From the NCBI GenBank assembly GCA_963843595.1, contig CAWJLG010000017.1:232690-296689 (forward strand): DNA of 64,000 bases, read 5' to 3'. A model generated the notes under the pieces. The model saw nothing but the letters and a program-made list of their open reading frames with translations. It had not been told where the DNA came from and made no database searches. Positions 33,961 to 42,416 of the stretch are shown here, piece after piece (the first letter of the stretch is position 1; every line of letters starts with the position of its first letter). This DNA is from CAIWHR01 sp963843595. GTDB lineage: Bacteria > Pseudomonadota > Gammaproteobacteria > Burkholderiales > Casimicrobiaceae. The position numbers were made by a program, and so were the translations under genes.

Positions 33961-35031
33961 TCAGGCGGCGATGCGCACGAGCCACTGGGTCGCGCCGGGG
34001 TGGCCCGGCTGCAGTGCCAGCACGCGCTCGAACGCGACTCGCGCCTCGTCGTTCCTGTGGCAGGCGGCGCTGGCGAGGCCGTAGTTGAACCAGAGGCGCG
34101 CGTCGTCGCCGCGGACGTCGACGGCCTCGCGGATCAGCGCCCGCGCGGCCTCGTGATCGCCCTGGCGCTGGCGGATCATCGCCAGCGTGTTGAGGATATC
34201 CGGATCGTCCTGGGCGTCCTCGCGCGCGCTTTCGAAACGCGCCGCCGCCTCGCCGAGATCGCCACGCTGCATCGCGACCATGCCCTGGTCGACGGCCGCG
34301 TTGTAGCGGTCGACGTGGCGGGTGAACGCGTCCGCCCACTTGTTGCGAACGTACTGATGCTGATCACCGAACTTCTCCGGGTCGAAATTGCCGACCCCGC
34401 CGCCACCCGACGTCCCGACGTCCGAATGCCAGCGGAACGTCGTCTGGTCGACGAACACGAAGCGCGTCTTCTCCGACAGCTGCAGCACGAAATCCCAGTC
34501 GTCGTGGATGTCGAGCGCGGTGTCGTAGCGCACGCCCGTCGCCAGCAGCTCGCGACGAAACAGGAACGCCGAGTGGTGGATGTACGATTTTTCGTGCAGC
34601 GCCAGCCGATGAAACCTGCGCCCGACCGTCGTGAACAGCTCGCCGCCCTCGTACACCTCGAACCGGCAGTAGGCGGCGCCCGCCTCCGGGTGCCCGTCCA
34701 GCGCCGCGACGAGTCCCGACACGTGGCCGGGCAGGAATTCATCGTCGTGGTCGAGGAAGGTGATCAACGCGCCATGCGCGGCGTCGAGCCCCGCGTTGGC
34801 CGCGCGCGGGCGCGGCAGCGGCTCCGGCGAGGGAACGAACGTCAACCGGAACGGATACTGCGCCGCATCGACCGGGCGATGCGCCGGCCCGCAGGCGGCC
34901 ACGAGCACCACCTCGATGGCCGGGTAATCCTGAGCCGCAACCGATGCAAGTGCCCGCGGCAGCGTGGGCGGGTCCATGCTGCGGACGATGACGCTGACGA
35001 GGGGGCGTTCCGGCGTGCTCATCGGGCGCAT
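33961..35031 (-). CDS. GT2 glycosyltransferase with C-terminal TPR repeats
   Basis: 356 residues (a start at the ATG at 35022 is also possible). Residues 10-235 are a GT-A glycosyltransferase: VSVIVRSMDPPTLPRALASVAAQDYPAIEVVLV, RAANAGLDAAHGALITFLDHDDEFL (acidic site 94-97) and DIHDDWDFVLQLSEKTRF. Residues about 250-350 hold tetratricopeptide repeats (GDLGEAAARFESARED, GDHEAARALIREAVDV, RNDEARVAFERVLALQPGHPGATQWL). No membrane segment or signal peptide. It may glycosylate a protein or a surface polymer, the TPRs docking a partner. It interrupts the metabolic run pfp-adk, 28 bases downstream of adk. Confidence 0.88.
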   Translation of the reverse strand: MRPMSTPERPLVSVIVRSMDPPTLPRALASVAAQDYPAIEVVLVAACGPAHRPVDAAQYPFRLTFVPSPEPLPRPRAANAGLDAAHGALITFLDHDDEFLPGHVSGLVAALDGHPEAGAAYCRFEVYEGGELFTTVGRRFHRLALHEKSYIHHSAFLFRRELLATGVRYDTALDIHDDWDFVLQLSEKTRFVFVDQTTFRWHSDVGTSGGGGVGNFDPEKFGDQHQYVRNKWADAFTRHVDRYNAAVDQGMVAMQRGDLGEAAARFESAREDAQDDPDILNTLAMIRQRQGDHEAARALIREAVDVRGDDARLWFNYGLASAACHRNDEARVAFERVLALQPGHPGATQWLVRIAA

Positions 35032-35059
35032 CGGGTGGAGGTGGCGGGAGCCGGACGGG

Positions 35060-35716
35060 TCATGACTTCAACGCCGCGAGACAGGCATCGCGAACGGCGT
35101 CGACGCCGCCCAGACCATCGACCCGGCGGTGCTTCGGGGCACGCGCATCGCCCGTCGCCGCCCATCGCGCGTAGTACTCGATCAGCGGCTTGGTCTGGGC
35201 GTGATAGATCGCCAGCCGCTTGCGCACCGTTTCCTCCTTGTCGTCCTCGCGCTGGATCAGGTCTTCTCCGGTCACGTCGTCCTTGCCGGGGACCTTCGGC
35301 GGATTGAACTTGACGTGATAGGTGCGGCCCGACGCGAGGTGCGCGCGGCGCCCGCTCATCCGCTCGATGATCGCGGCGTCGGGCACGTCGATCTCCAGCA
35401 CGTAGTCGAGCGCGACGCCGGCGGCCTTCATTGCTTCGGCCTGCGGGATCGTGCGCGGAACACCGTCGAACAGGTAACCGTTCGCGCAGTCGGGCTCGGC
35501 GAGGCGCTCCTTGACGAGGCCGACGATGATGTCGTCGGCAACCAGCGAGCCACCGTCCATCAACTTCTTCGCGGCCGTCCCCAGCGGGGTTCCCGCCTTG
35601 ACCGCCGCGCGCAGCATGTCGCCGGTCGAGATCTGCGGGATGCCGTAGGCTTCCTTGATGTAGTTCGCCTGCGTGCCTTTACCGGCGCCGGGCGGGCCGA
35701 GCAGGATCAGTCGCAT
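35060..35716 (-). CDS. adk: Adenylate kinase
   Basis: 218 residues, the standard long-LID size for Betaproteobacteria. Walker A GPPGAGKGTQA (8-18), the AMP-binding QISTGDMLRAAV, LID region SGRTYHVKFNPPKVPGKDDVTGEDLIQREDD and RLAIYHAQTKPLIEYY are intact. It interconverts ATP + AMP and 2 ADP in the cytosol. One oddity: the signature normally read as DGFPRT is DGVPRT here, a single-base change (TTT to GTT). The start at 35716 is the only one that opens directly with MRLILLGPPG. Confidence 0.96.
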   Translation of the reverse strand: MRLILLGPPGAGKGTQANYIKEAYGIPQISTGDMLRAAVKAGTPLGTAAKKLMDGGSLVADDIIVGLVKERLAEPDCANGYLFDGVPRTIPQAEAMKAAGVALDYVLEIDVPDAAIIERMSGRRAHLASGRTYHVKFNPPKVPGKDDVTGEDLIQREDDKEETVRKRLAIYHAQTKPLIEYYARWAATGDARAPKHRRVDGLGGVDAVRDACLAALKS

Positions 35717-35886
35717 GGTCGTCTTGTCCGAGGATGGCGTTACGGATCGCGGCAGGGGCGCAGGGGGCAAGCAACGGGCGGGGCTCGCCGGCGCCGCGGG
35801 CCTTCCTGCGGCGACCGTCGCCGATTCTGTCTGCAATCGGCGAACGGGTCAAATCGACGCGCCGTCGGCGACGACGTGCGAGCGGC

Positions 35887-36651
35887 TCAGGCATCGGCCA
35901 CATAGAGGGCGCGCACGCGGACCAGGTCCTCGGGCGTATCGACTCCCGGGGCCGGGGTGCCGGCCGTGACTTCCACGACGATGCGGAATCCATGCCACAG
36001 CGCACGCAGCTGCTCGAGCGCCTCGAAGTGCTCGATCGGGGCCGGCGTGAGCGTCGGAAAGGCGCGCAGGAACGCGACCCGGTAGGCGTAGAGCCCGTAG
36101 TGGCGGTACAGCGGAAGATCCGGCGGCAACCTCGTGCGGTCCGCGGCGAAGGCGTCCCGGGCCCAGGGGATCGTGGCCCGGCTGAAATAGAGCGCGTGGC
36201 CGCGCGCGTCGAGGACGACCTTCACGACATTCGGATTGAACGCTTCGGCCGCGTCGACGATCGGGTGGCAGGCGGTCGCGATGGCCGCCTCAGGACGTCT
36301 CGCGAGCAGATCGGCCATCGCGCGGATCAGCGCGGGCTCGAGCAGCGGCTCGTCGCCCTGGACGTTGACCACGATCGCGTCATCGGCGAGACCGAGTGCG
36401 GCGGCCGCTTCCGCGAGCCGGTCGGTGCCGGTCGCGTGATCGGCACGCGTCATGCAGACATCGACCCCGTGCGCCGCGACTGCCGCACGCACGCGCTCGT
36501 CGTCGGTCGCGACGACGACGCGCGACGCACCGGCGCCACGCGCCCGCTCGGCCACGCGCACGACCATCGGCTTGCCGGCGATGTCGGCCAGGGGCTTCCC
36601 CGGCAACCGCGTCGACGCGTAGCGGGCGGGGATCAGAACGGTGAACACCAC
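35887..36651 (-). CDS. kdsB: 3-deoxy-manno-octulosonate cytidylyltransferase
   Basis: 254 residues. FTVLIPARYASTRLPGKPLADIAGKPMVVRVAERA is the CTP-binding N-terminus, VVNVQGDEPLLEP the metal and Kdo site, and YRHYGLYAYRVAFLRAF with PIEHFEALEQLRAL the C-terminal signature. It activates Kdo as CMP-Kdo for lipopolysaccharide inner core. It is the second enzyme of an LPS set here: lpxK, trm112-like, kdsB in the same orientation with short gaps, and adk beyond. Confidence 0.96.
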   Translation of the reverse strand: MVFTVLIPARYASTRLPGKPLADIAGKPMVVRVAERARGAGASRVVVATDDERVRAAVAAHGVDVCMTRADHATGTDRLAEAAAALGLADDAIVVNVQGDEPLLEPALIRAMADLLARRPEAAIATACHPIVDAAEAFNPNVVKVVLDARGHALYFSRATIPWARDAFAADRTRLPPDLPLYRHYGLYAYRVAFLRAFPTLTPAPIEHFEALEQLRALWHGFRIVVEVTAGTPAPGVDTPEDLVRVRALYVADA

Positions 36652-36682
36652 CTCACTCGCGCCTGGCCTTCGGCCGGCCCAC

Positions 36683-36862
36683 TCACTCGTACTCCGAGGG
36701 CTCCAGGCGCCGCGCCTCGTCCTCGAGCATCACCGGAATCCCGTCGCGGATGGGGTAAGCGAGACGTGCCGTCTTGGACACGAGCTCCTGCTTCTCCTTG
36801 TCGTAGACGAGCGGGCCCTTGGTGACCGGGCAGACCAGGATGTCAAGCAGCTTGGGATCCAC
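36683..36862 (-). CDS. Trm112/YcaR-family small protein
   Basis: 59 residues from a GTG at 36862: VDPKLLDILVCPVTKGPLVYDK, LVSKTARLAYPIRDGIPVMLEDEARRLE. This is the Trm112/UPF0434 pattern with one Cys of the usual zinc-like site (CPVTKGPL) and the closing YPIRDGIPVML. Family members can activate methyltransferases; the bacterial role is uncertain. It overlaps the end of lpxK by 20 bases and precedes kdsB, an arrangement conserved in many Betaproteobacteria. Confidence 0.92.
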   Translation of the reverse strand: MDPKLLDILVCPVTKGPLVYDKEKQELVSKTARLAYPIRDGIPVMLEDEARRLEPSEYE

Positions 36863-37856
36863 GGAGTTTGTCCTCGATCTTGGCGATGAGCGGAGCATCG
36901 ATCCGCGCGCGCACGGGAAGCGCCCAGCAGCGCGCGTCGGCGAATGGTGCGCATTTTACCGCGTCCTTCTCGGTCATCAGGATCGCCACCGCATCCGGGA
37001 ACGCGAGGTCGCCCGGGCTGAAGCGATGGTGGTCCGGCAACGCGTGGCAAACCGCGGACACCCCCGACGCACGGACGAGATCGAAAAAGCGCTGCGGATT
37101 GCCGATCCCGGCGATCGCGTGGACCTCGCCGGCACGCCAGGCTGCGGGGTCCGCGACCGCGTCGGGCCGGACGAGGTTCCGCCACGGAAGCGGCTCCAGG
37201 GTGACGGCATGCCCGTTGCCGCTGCCGATGCGCGAGGAACCGGGGGCGACGAGCCGCAGCACCATGTCGACGTCGGCAAGCCGCGAAGGGGGTTCGCGCA
37301 ATGGCCCGGCCGGCAGCAACAAGCCGTTGCCCAGCTCTCGGATGGCATCCACGACCGCGATCTCGACGGTGCGCCCCAGCGCGTAGTGCTGGAGGCCGTC
37401 GTCGGCGATGACGACGTCGCATTCCGGATGTGCCGTCAGAAGCGACCGTGCCGCGTCGGCGCGGCGGCGGCCGATCCAGACTGGAAACCCGGTCGCGGCC
37501 AGCAGCAGCGACTCGTCGCCAACGGCGCGCGGATCGTCACCCGGCTTCACGGCGCGCGGCGCCGTGTTGGTGCCGCCGTAACCACGACTCACGATGCCCG
37601 GCCGCCATCCGCGCGCCGCCAGCGCGGCGGCAAGCGCAATGACGACCGGCGTCTTCCCGGTGCCGCCAACGGTGATGTTGCCGACGACGACCACCGGAAC
37701 CGGCAAGCGGGTGACAGCGAGCACGCCGGCGCGGAACAGCGCTCGACGAAGCGAGGCCGCGGCGCCGAACGCCCGCGACAGCGGCCACAGCAGCGCCGCG
37801 AGCGGCGTCGGCCGCGACGCATACCAGCTGGCGGCAAGGCGGTCGGCGAGCGACAT
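36843..37856 (-). CDS. lpxK: Tetraacyldisaccharide 4'-kinase
   Basis: 337 residues. After an N-terminal membrane-associated helix (PLAALLWPLSRAFGAAASLRRALF) comes VPVVVVGNITVGGTGKTPVVIALA (Walker A), SRGYGG, DDPRAVGDESLLLA, VIADDGLQHYAL and ILMTEKDAVKCAPF, all LpxK hallmarks. It phosphorylates the lipid A precursor at the 4' position on the cytosolic face of the inner membrane. It is placed between exbD and the trm112-like gene on the same strand. Confidence 0.95.
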   Translation of the reverse strand: MSLADRLAASWYASRPTPLAALLWPLSRAFGAAASLRRALFRAGVLAVTRLPVPVVVVGNITVGGTGKTPVVIALAAALAARGWRPGIVSRGYGGTNTAPRAVKPGDDPRAVGDESLLLAATGFPVWIGRRRADAARSLLTAHPECDVVIADDGLQHYALGRTVEIAVVDAIRELGNGLLLPAGPLREPPSRLADVDMVLRLVAPGSSRIGSGNGHAVTLEPLPWRNLVRPDAVADPAAWRAGEVHAIAGIGNPQRFFDLVRASGVSAVCHALPDHHRFSPGDLAFPDAVAILMTEKDAVKCAPFADARCWALPVRARIDAPLIAKIEDKLRGSQAA

Positions 37857-37910
37857 CGATGGCGTGATCGGCAGGCGCGGCGGCGCGATCCCGGCGCGCC
37901 GGCTTCGCCG

Positions 37911-38333
37911 TCACTTCGGCGGCGGCGTTTGCGTCGCGAACGTGATGTGGATGAGTCCGGCGATGCGCGCCGCCTCCATCACGTGAATGACCGACTGGTG
38001 CGTCGCGTTGGCGTCCGCGTTGATGATCACGACGGGATCCTTGCTGTCTCCCGCCGCGCGCCTGAGCGTCTCGGCGAGCGCCGCCACCGACGAGAACGTG
38101 AACACCGTCTTGTCGATGACGTACCGACCCTGGGTGTCGATGCCGACGTTGATCTCCTTCGGCCGCTGCTTGATCTGGTCGGCATCGGCCTCCGGCAGCG
38201 TGATCTGCAGTTCGGCGACGCGCTGGTAGGTCGTCGTCACCATCAGGAAGATCAGGATGACGAGCAGGACGTCGATCAGCGGGATGAAGTTGATTTCCGG
38301 GTCTTCCCGGGATCGTGTGCCGCGGAGGTTCAT
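37911..38333 (-). CDS. exbD: ExbD/TolR-family proton-channel subunit
   Basis: 140 residues with a single N-terminal membrane helix INFIPLIDVLLVILIFLMVTTTY whose Asp (PLIDV) is the conserved proton-carrying residue, then a periplasmic domain (LQITLPEADA, VIINADANATHQSVIHVMEAARIAGL). It forms the ExbB-ExbD motor that drives TonB-dependent transport. exbB lies 15 bases upstream. It is followed by lpxK, as commonly seen in Betaproteobacteria. Confidence 0.93.
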   Translation of the reverse strand: MNLRGTRSREDPEINFIPLIDVLLVILIFLMVTTTYQRVAELQITLPEADADQIKQRPKEINVGIDTQGRYVIDKTVFTFSSVAALAETLRRAAGDSKDPVVIINADANATHQSVIHVMEAARIAGLIHITFATQTPPPK

Positions 38334-38348
38334 GGCGGGTCGGGGCGG

Positions 38349-38954
38349 CTATTTGCGCTCGCCGTGCGCGAAATCAACGAGCTTGATCGCCTGCTGCTCC
38401 ATCTCGACGATGAACGCGTCCACCTTCGCCCGGAAGTGCCGATAGAAGATCATGCTGGGGATCGCGACGATCAGGCCGAACGCCGTGTTGTACAGCGCGA
38501 CCGAGATGCCGTGCGCGAGCTGGATCGGATTCGACCCGGCCGTCGTCTGCGAACCGAAGATCTCGATCATCCCGACGACGGTGCCGAACAGACCGAGCAG
38601 CGGCGCCATCGCGGCGATGGTCCCGAGCGTGGTGAGGAAGCGGTCGAGCTCGTGCGTCACGCCGCGACCGGTCTCCTCGATCGCCTCCCTGATCACCGGA
38701 CGCGGGCTCTTGACGTTGGCGAGACCGGCCGCGAGGATGCGGCCCAGCGGCCCCTGCTGGGCCGTCTTGGCGACGAGCTCCGGCGTCGCGCCGTTCTGGC
38801 GATACTCCGCGAGAACGCGATCGACCATGCCCGCCGGCGCGACCATGCTCTGCCGCAGCGACCACAGCCGTTCGAAGATCAACGCAAGCGCGATGATCGA
38901 GGCGAAGATCAGCGGCCAGATCGGCCAGCCTGCCGCTTGAATGATGGACCACAC
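38349..38954 (-). CDS. exbB: ExbB/MotA/TolQ-family proton-channel subunit
   Basis: 201 residues: one N-terminal helix (AAGWPIWPLIFASIIALALIFERLWSL), then a cytoplasmic loop, then two helices with TLGTIAAMAPLLGLFGTVVGMIEIF and GISVALYNTAFGLIVAIPSMIFY, the signature of the MotA/TolQ/ExbB channel. It works with the downstream exbD. The 81-base gap to the YihY gene upstream probably contains the promoter of the exbBD-lpxK-trm112-kdsB run. Confidence 0.94.
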   Translation of the reverse strand: MWSIIQAAGWPIWPLIFASIIALALIFERLWSLRQSMVAPAGMVDRVLAEYRQNGATPELVAKTAQQGPLGRILAAGLANVKSPRPVIREAIEETGRGVTHELDRFLTTLGTIAAMAPLLGLFGTVVGMIEIFGSQTTAGSNPIQLAHGISVALYNTAFGLIVAIPSMIFYRHFRAKVDAFIVEMEQQAIKLVDFAHGERK

Positions 38955-39035
38955 GTTGGGTTCGCTCCGTCAGTCTCGTTGATCGCCCGGAATGTAGCGT
39001 GGCGGAGCGCTATTCTACAACCTGCCTCGCGTTCG

Positions 39036-39863
39036 TCAGCGCCCGCGGCGCCCGCCGCCGCGGCGCCGGCCGTCGGCCAGCGTCGCCGCCACTGCGGCCC
39101 CGACCAGCACGATCACCCACGACACGTAGATCCACAGCAGGAACAGCGGGACCGCGGCAAGCGCGCCGTAGACCATCCGGTAGGTCGGCACCGTGGTGAT
39201 GTAGAACGCGAAACCGCGTTTGGCGACCTCGAAGCCGAGCGCGGCAAACAGCCCTCCGACCAGCGCCGCCCGGAACGGCACCTTCCGCGACGGCACCAGC
39301 AGGTACAGCAGCGTGAACGCAAAGGCGGTGATCGCGATCGCCAGCGGACCCACGAGGAACGGGACGGCCGCCGACGCCAGCGGGACCTGGGCGACGGATT
39401 CCTCGATCAGCCACGTCGTCGAGTACACGACCGCGCCAATGAGCAACGGGGCGGCGGTCACGCCCATCGCATAGACGACCAGGCGCCGCAGGATGGAGCG
39501 CGGTTCGCCGGCGTGCCAGATCGCGTTGATCTCGCGCTCCACGGTCGCCACCAGCAGGATCGCGGTGACGATGACGGCCGCGACGCTGACACCCTGCAGA
39601 TTCGCCGCCTTGGACGTGAACTCGAACAGGTAGCCGCGCACGACCGAACTCGTCGCGGGCAGCAAATGCCGCAGCAGGAACCGCTCCAGCGCATCGAGCC
39701 ACTGCTGGAACAGCGGATAGCGCGACACGATGACGACGGCGACCGTCAGCAGCGGCACCAGACCGAGCATCGTCGTGAACGACAGCGCCGCCGCGGTACG
39801 CGCCAACCCGACACCGCGCAGCCGCTCGACGACGCCGACCAGGAAGTCCCATCCGCGCCTCAC
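39036..39863 (-). CDS. YihY-family inner-membrane protein (formerly RNase BN-like)
   Basis: 275 residues with six helices. ARTAAALSFTTMLGLVPLLTVAVVIVSRYPLF is the family N-terminus, followed by VSVAAVIVTAILLVATVEREINAIWHAGE and a C-terminal GLFAALGFEVAKRGFAFYITTVPTYRMVYGALAAVPLFLLWIYVSWVIVL. The old RNase BN name is wrong for this family, whose function is unknown. An Arg/Gly-rich tail ends the protein. It lies 18 bases downstream of the PiT gene on the same strand. Confidence 0.92.
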   Translation of the reverse strand: MRRGWDFLVGVVERLRGVGLARTAAALSFTTMLGLVPLLTVAVVIVSRYPLFQQWLDALERFLLRHLLPATSSVVRGYLFEFTSKAANLQGVSVAAVIVTAILLVATVEREINAIWHAGEPRSILRRLVVYAMGVTAAPLLIGAVVYSTTWLIEESVAQVPLASAAVPFLVGPLAIAITAFAFTLLYLLVPSRKVPFRAALVGGLFAALGFEVAKRGFAFYITTVPTYRMVYGALAAVPLFLLWIYVSWVIVLVGAAVAATLADGRRRGGGRRGR

Positions 39864-39881
39864 GCCGTCCGCCGGATCGGA

Positions 39882-40898
39882 TCAGAGGACGTGGGCTGCG
39901 ACCCACCACGCGATCGCGGCGATGAACGCCGAGCACGGAATGGTCAGCACCCAGGCCCAGACGATCCGCCCGGCAATCCCCCAGCGCACAGCGGAAAACT
40001 TGTGGACGGCCCCGACGCCGACGATGGCACCGGTGATCGTGTGCGTGGTCGACACCGGAATGCCGAGTCCGGTCGCGAGAAACAGTGTGATCGCGCCCCC
40101 CGTCTCGGCACAGAACCCGCCGACCGGCTTCAATTTGGTGATCTTCTGGCCCATCGTCTTCACGATGCGCCATCCGCCGAAGAGCGTGCCCAGTGCAATC
40201 GCGGCCTGGCACGCGATGACGACCCAGAACGGAATTTCCGCCGCCTTGAATTCCGGCCGCAGCGAGCCGTACGCGACGAGTATCAGCGCGACGATTCCCA
40301 TCGTCTTCTGCGCGTCGTTGCCGCCGTGGCCCAGACTGTAGAGCGACGCGGAAATGAGCTGCAGGCGCCGGAACCAGCGGTCGACGCGGTGCGGCGCGGT
40401 ACGGAAGAAGAGCCAGGCGACCGCCGTCATGAGCAGCATCCCGAGCGCGAACCCCAGCGCCGGCGAAAGCACGATCGCCACGCTGATCTTGAACAGGCCA
40501 CTGCCGACGAGCGTCGGGAATCCGCCCTTCGCGACGGCCGCTCCGGCGAGCGCGCCGATCAGCGCGTGCGACGACGAGGAGGGAAGACCGAACCACCAGG
40601 TGATGACGTTCCACGCGATCGCGCCCACGAGCGTGCCGAGCAGCACGTAGTGATCGACGATCCCGGCATCCACGACGCCCCGGCCGATCGTGTTGGCCAC
40701 CGAGAGGCCGAAGACCAGGAAAGCGATGAAGTTGAAGAACGCCGCCCAGGCCACGGCCCAGTGGGGCCGCAGCACGCGCGTCGACACGATGGTCGCGATC
40801 GAGTTCGCCGCGTCGTGAAAGCCGTTCATGAAATCGAACGCGAGCGCCAGCGCGACGAGGAACACCAGCATCCCGAACGTGATCGTGCCGCCGGTCAT
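39882..40898 (-). CDS. PiT-family low-affinity inorganic phosphate transporter
   Basis: 338 residues with about ten helices. Both PiT signature regions are visible: FDFMNGFHDAANSIATIVSTRVL near the N-terminus and ALILVAYGSLRPEF with GHGGNDAQKTMGIVA and PVSTTHTITGAIVGVGAVHKFSAVRW towards the C-terminus. It imports phosphate (as a metal-phosphate complex) with protons. The DUF47 gene upstream on the same strand is its usual partner. Confidence 0.95.
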   Translation of the reverse strand: MTGGTITFGMLVFLVALALAFDFMNGFHDAANSIATIVSTRVLRPHWAVAWAAFFNFIAFLVFGLSVANTIGRGVVDAGIVDHYVLLGTLVGAIAWNVITWWFGLPSSSSHALIGALAGAAVAKGGFPTLVGSGLFKISVAIVLSPALGFALGMLLMTAVAWLFFRTAPHRVDRWFRRLQLISASLYSLGHGGNDAQKTMGIVALILVAYGSLRPEFKAAEIPFWVVIACQAAIALGTLFGGWRIVKTMGQKITKLKPVGGFCAETGGAITLFLATGLGIPVSTTHTITGAIVGVGAVHKFSAVRWGIAGRIVWAWVLTIPCSAFIAAIAWWVAAHVL

Positions 40899-41064
40899 TG
40901 CAGCCGTGCTTTCTTCGCGAAGGCGTCCTGGGCTTCGCCCCCGTCGCTCACGCGGTCGGCCTCCTCGGCCCGCCCAGACAGGGCACCGGTCGAGCGTCGG
41001 CCTCCGAACGCTTTCGCCTTGCCGTCGATCCCCGCGCCCGGCGCGGGGCCCCTCGCCGGGTAGC

Positions 41065-41688
41065 TCAAGCGTTCTCCAGCACGATGCCTTCGATGACGTT
41101 GGCGACGTCTTCGCACTTGTCGGTGATCGATTCGAGCAGCTGATAGACCTCCTTCAGCTTCAGAATCTGCTTGGCGTCGGACTCCTCGCGGAAGAGCTTC
41201 GCGAGCGCTGAGCGGAACACGAAATCGGCCTCGCTCTCCAGCCGGTCGATGTCGCCGCAGATCCTGAGGATCGCATCCGCGTTCTTCATCGACTCGAGCA
41301 TGGCGACCGCCTCCTTCACCTTGCCCGTGCACGCCACGCAGATCTGGCCGAGCTTCTGCGCGTCCGGCGTCACCGCCTTGACGTCGTAGAGGAAGATGCA
41401 GGTCGCGACGTCCTCCATCAGGTCGAGGATGTCGTCCATCCCGGTGATGAGACCGTGGATCTCGTCGCGGTCGAGTGGCGTGATGAACGTCTGGTGCAGG
41501 AGCTGGACGGTCTCGTGCGTGATGCGATCGGCCTGTTTCTCGTTCTTCTCGATCGCGCGGGAACGCAACTCGAGTTGTGTCAGGTCGCCGAGCAGCGCCT
41601 GCAGCTCCGCCGCCGCGAGGACGGCGAGCTCCGCGTGCTGGTTGAAGAATTCGAAGAACTTCCCTTCCCGCGGCAGCAGGCGGCCCAT
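41065..41688 (-). CDS. DUF47 / PhoU-like protein paired with PiT transporter
   Basis: 207 residues, all helical and charged: EGKFFEFFNQHAELAVLAAAELQALL, EKQADRITHETVQLLHQTFITPLDRDEIHGLITGMDDILDLMEDVA, and a second half with EADFVFRSALAKLFREESDAKQILKLKEVYQLLESITDKCEDVANVIEGI. The paired E/D-x-x-x-D motifs are metal-binding in PhoU-like proteins. Members regulate PiT transport. It precedes the PiT gene by 166 bases with no obvious gene between. Confidence 0.93.
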   Translation of the reverse strand: MGRLLPREGKFFEFFNQHAELAVLAAAELQALLGDLTQLELRSRAIEKNEKQADRITHETVQLLHQTFITPLDRDEIHGLITGMDDILDLMEDVATCIFLYDVKAVTPDAQKLGQICVACTGKVKEAVAMLESMKNADAILRICGDIDRLESEADFVFRSALAKLFREESDAKQILKLKEVYQLLESITDKCEDVANVIEGIVLENA

Positions 41689-41849
41689 GTACGGTCCCTA
41701 TCGATGGCAGCCGTGCAATTATCGCATTGCGGCGCACGCCGGACCAAACCGAACGCCGCCGATGTAAGCTGCCGGCGCGGGCCTCGACCCATCACGAGCC
41801 GTCGCTCACCCGCGTCGTCCCCATTCACTGTTGCCCAGGAGGTCCTGCG

Positions 41850-42416
41850 ATGACCACAATCCCGACATCCGCCCGCGCGACCGAGACCGCTGTCCTCGGC
41901 GGCGGCTGCTTCTGGTGCCTGGAGGCAGTGTTCGACGAACTGGCGGGCGTCATCGCCGTCGAGTCGGGTTACGCGGGAGGCAGTCCGGCCAACCCGAGCT
42001 ACGAAGAGGTCTGCAGCGGACGCACCGGACACGCGGAAGTCGTGCGCGTGACGTTCGATCCTGCGCTGCTGACGTTTCGCGACCTGTTGACCGTCTTCTT
42101 CACCATCCATGATCCGACGACACCCAATCGCCAGGGCAACGACGTGGGGACGCAGTACCGCTCGGTGATCTTCTGCCAGACGCCCGCGCAGCGCGCCGTT
42201 GCGGTGAGCGTCGTTGCCGACTTGACCGCTGCGAAACTATGGCGCGATCCGATCGTCACCGAGATCGCCGCTGCTGCGCCGTTCTGCGAGGCCGAGGACC
42301 ATCACCAGGAGTATTTCGCGCGCAATCCGGGGCAGCCCTATTGCGCCGTCGTCGTGGCGCCCAAGGTGGCGAAGTTCCGCAAACACTTCACCGAGCGGCT
42401 GAAGCAGCGAGCCTAG
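41850..42416 (+). CDS. msrA: Peptide methionine-S-sulfoxide reductase A
   Basis: 188 residues from the ATG at 41850 behind a strong AGGAGGT. GGGCFWCLEAVF holds the catalytic Cys20; GYAGGSPANPSYEEVCSGRTGHAEVVRVTFDP, TPNRQGNDVGTQYRSVIF and EDHHQEYFARNP follow as expected. It reduces the S-diastereomer of methionine sulfoxide in proteins. There is no fused MsrB domain. The stop overlaps the last codons of the convergent MFS gene by four bases. Confidence 0.95.
   Translation: MTTIPTSARATETAVLGGGCFWCLEAVFDELAGVIAVESGYAGGSPANPSYEEVCSGRTGHAEVVRVTFDPALLTFRDLLTVFFTIHDPTTPNRQGNDVGTQYRSVIFCQTPAQRAVAVSVVADLTAAKLWRDPIVTEIAAAAPFCEAEDHHQEYFARNPGQPYCAVVVAPKVAKFRKHFTERLKQRA

Noticed and set aside
39010..40614. 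534-residue minus-strand frame across the YihY and PiT genes
   Set aside because: Out of frame with both conserved membrane proteins and Arg-rich without hydrophobic segments.
36819..41063. A 1,400-residue open frame on the plus strand across lpxK, exbD/B, YihY and PiT
   Set aside because: It is Arg/His/Asp-rich with no domains and is fully antisense to conserved genes; a common artefact at this G+C.
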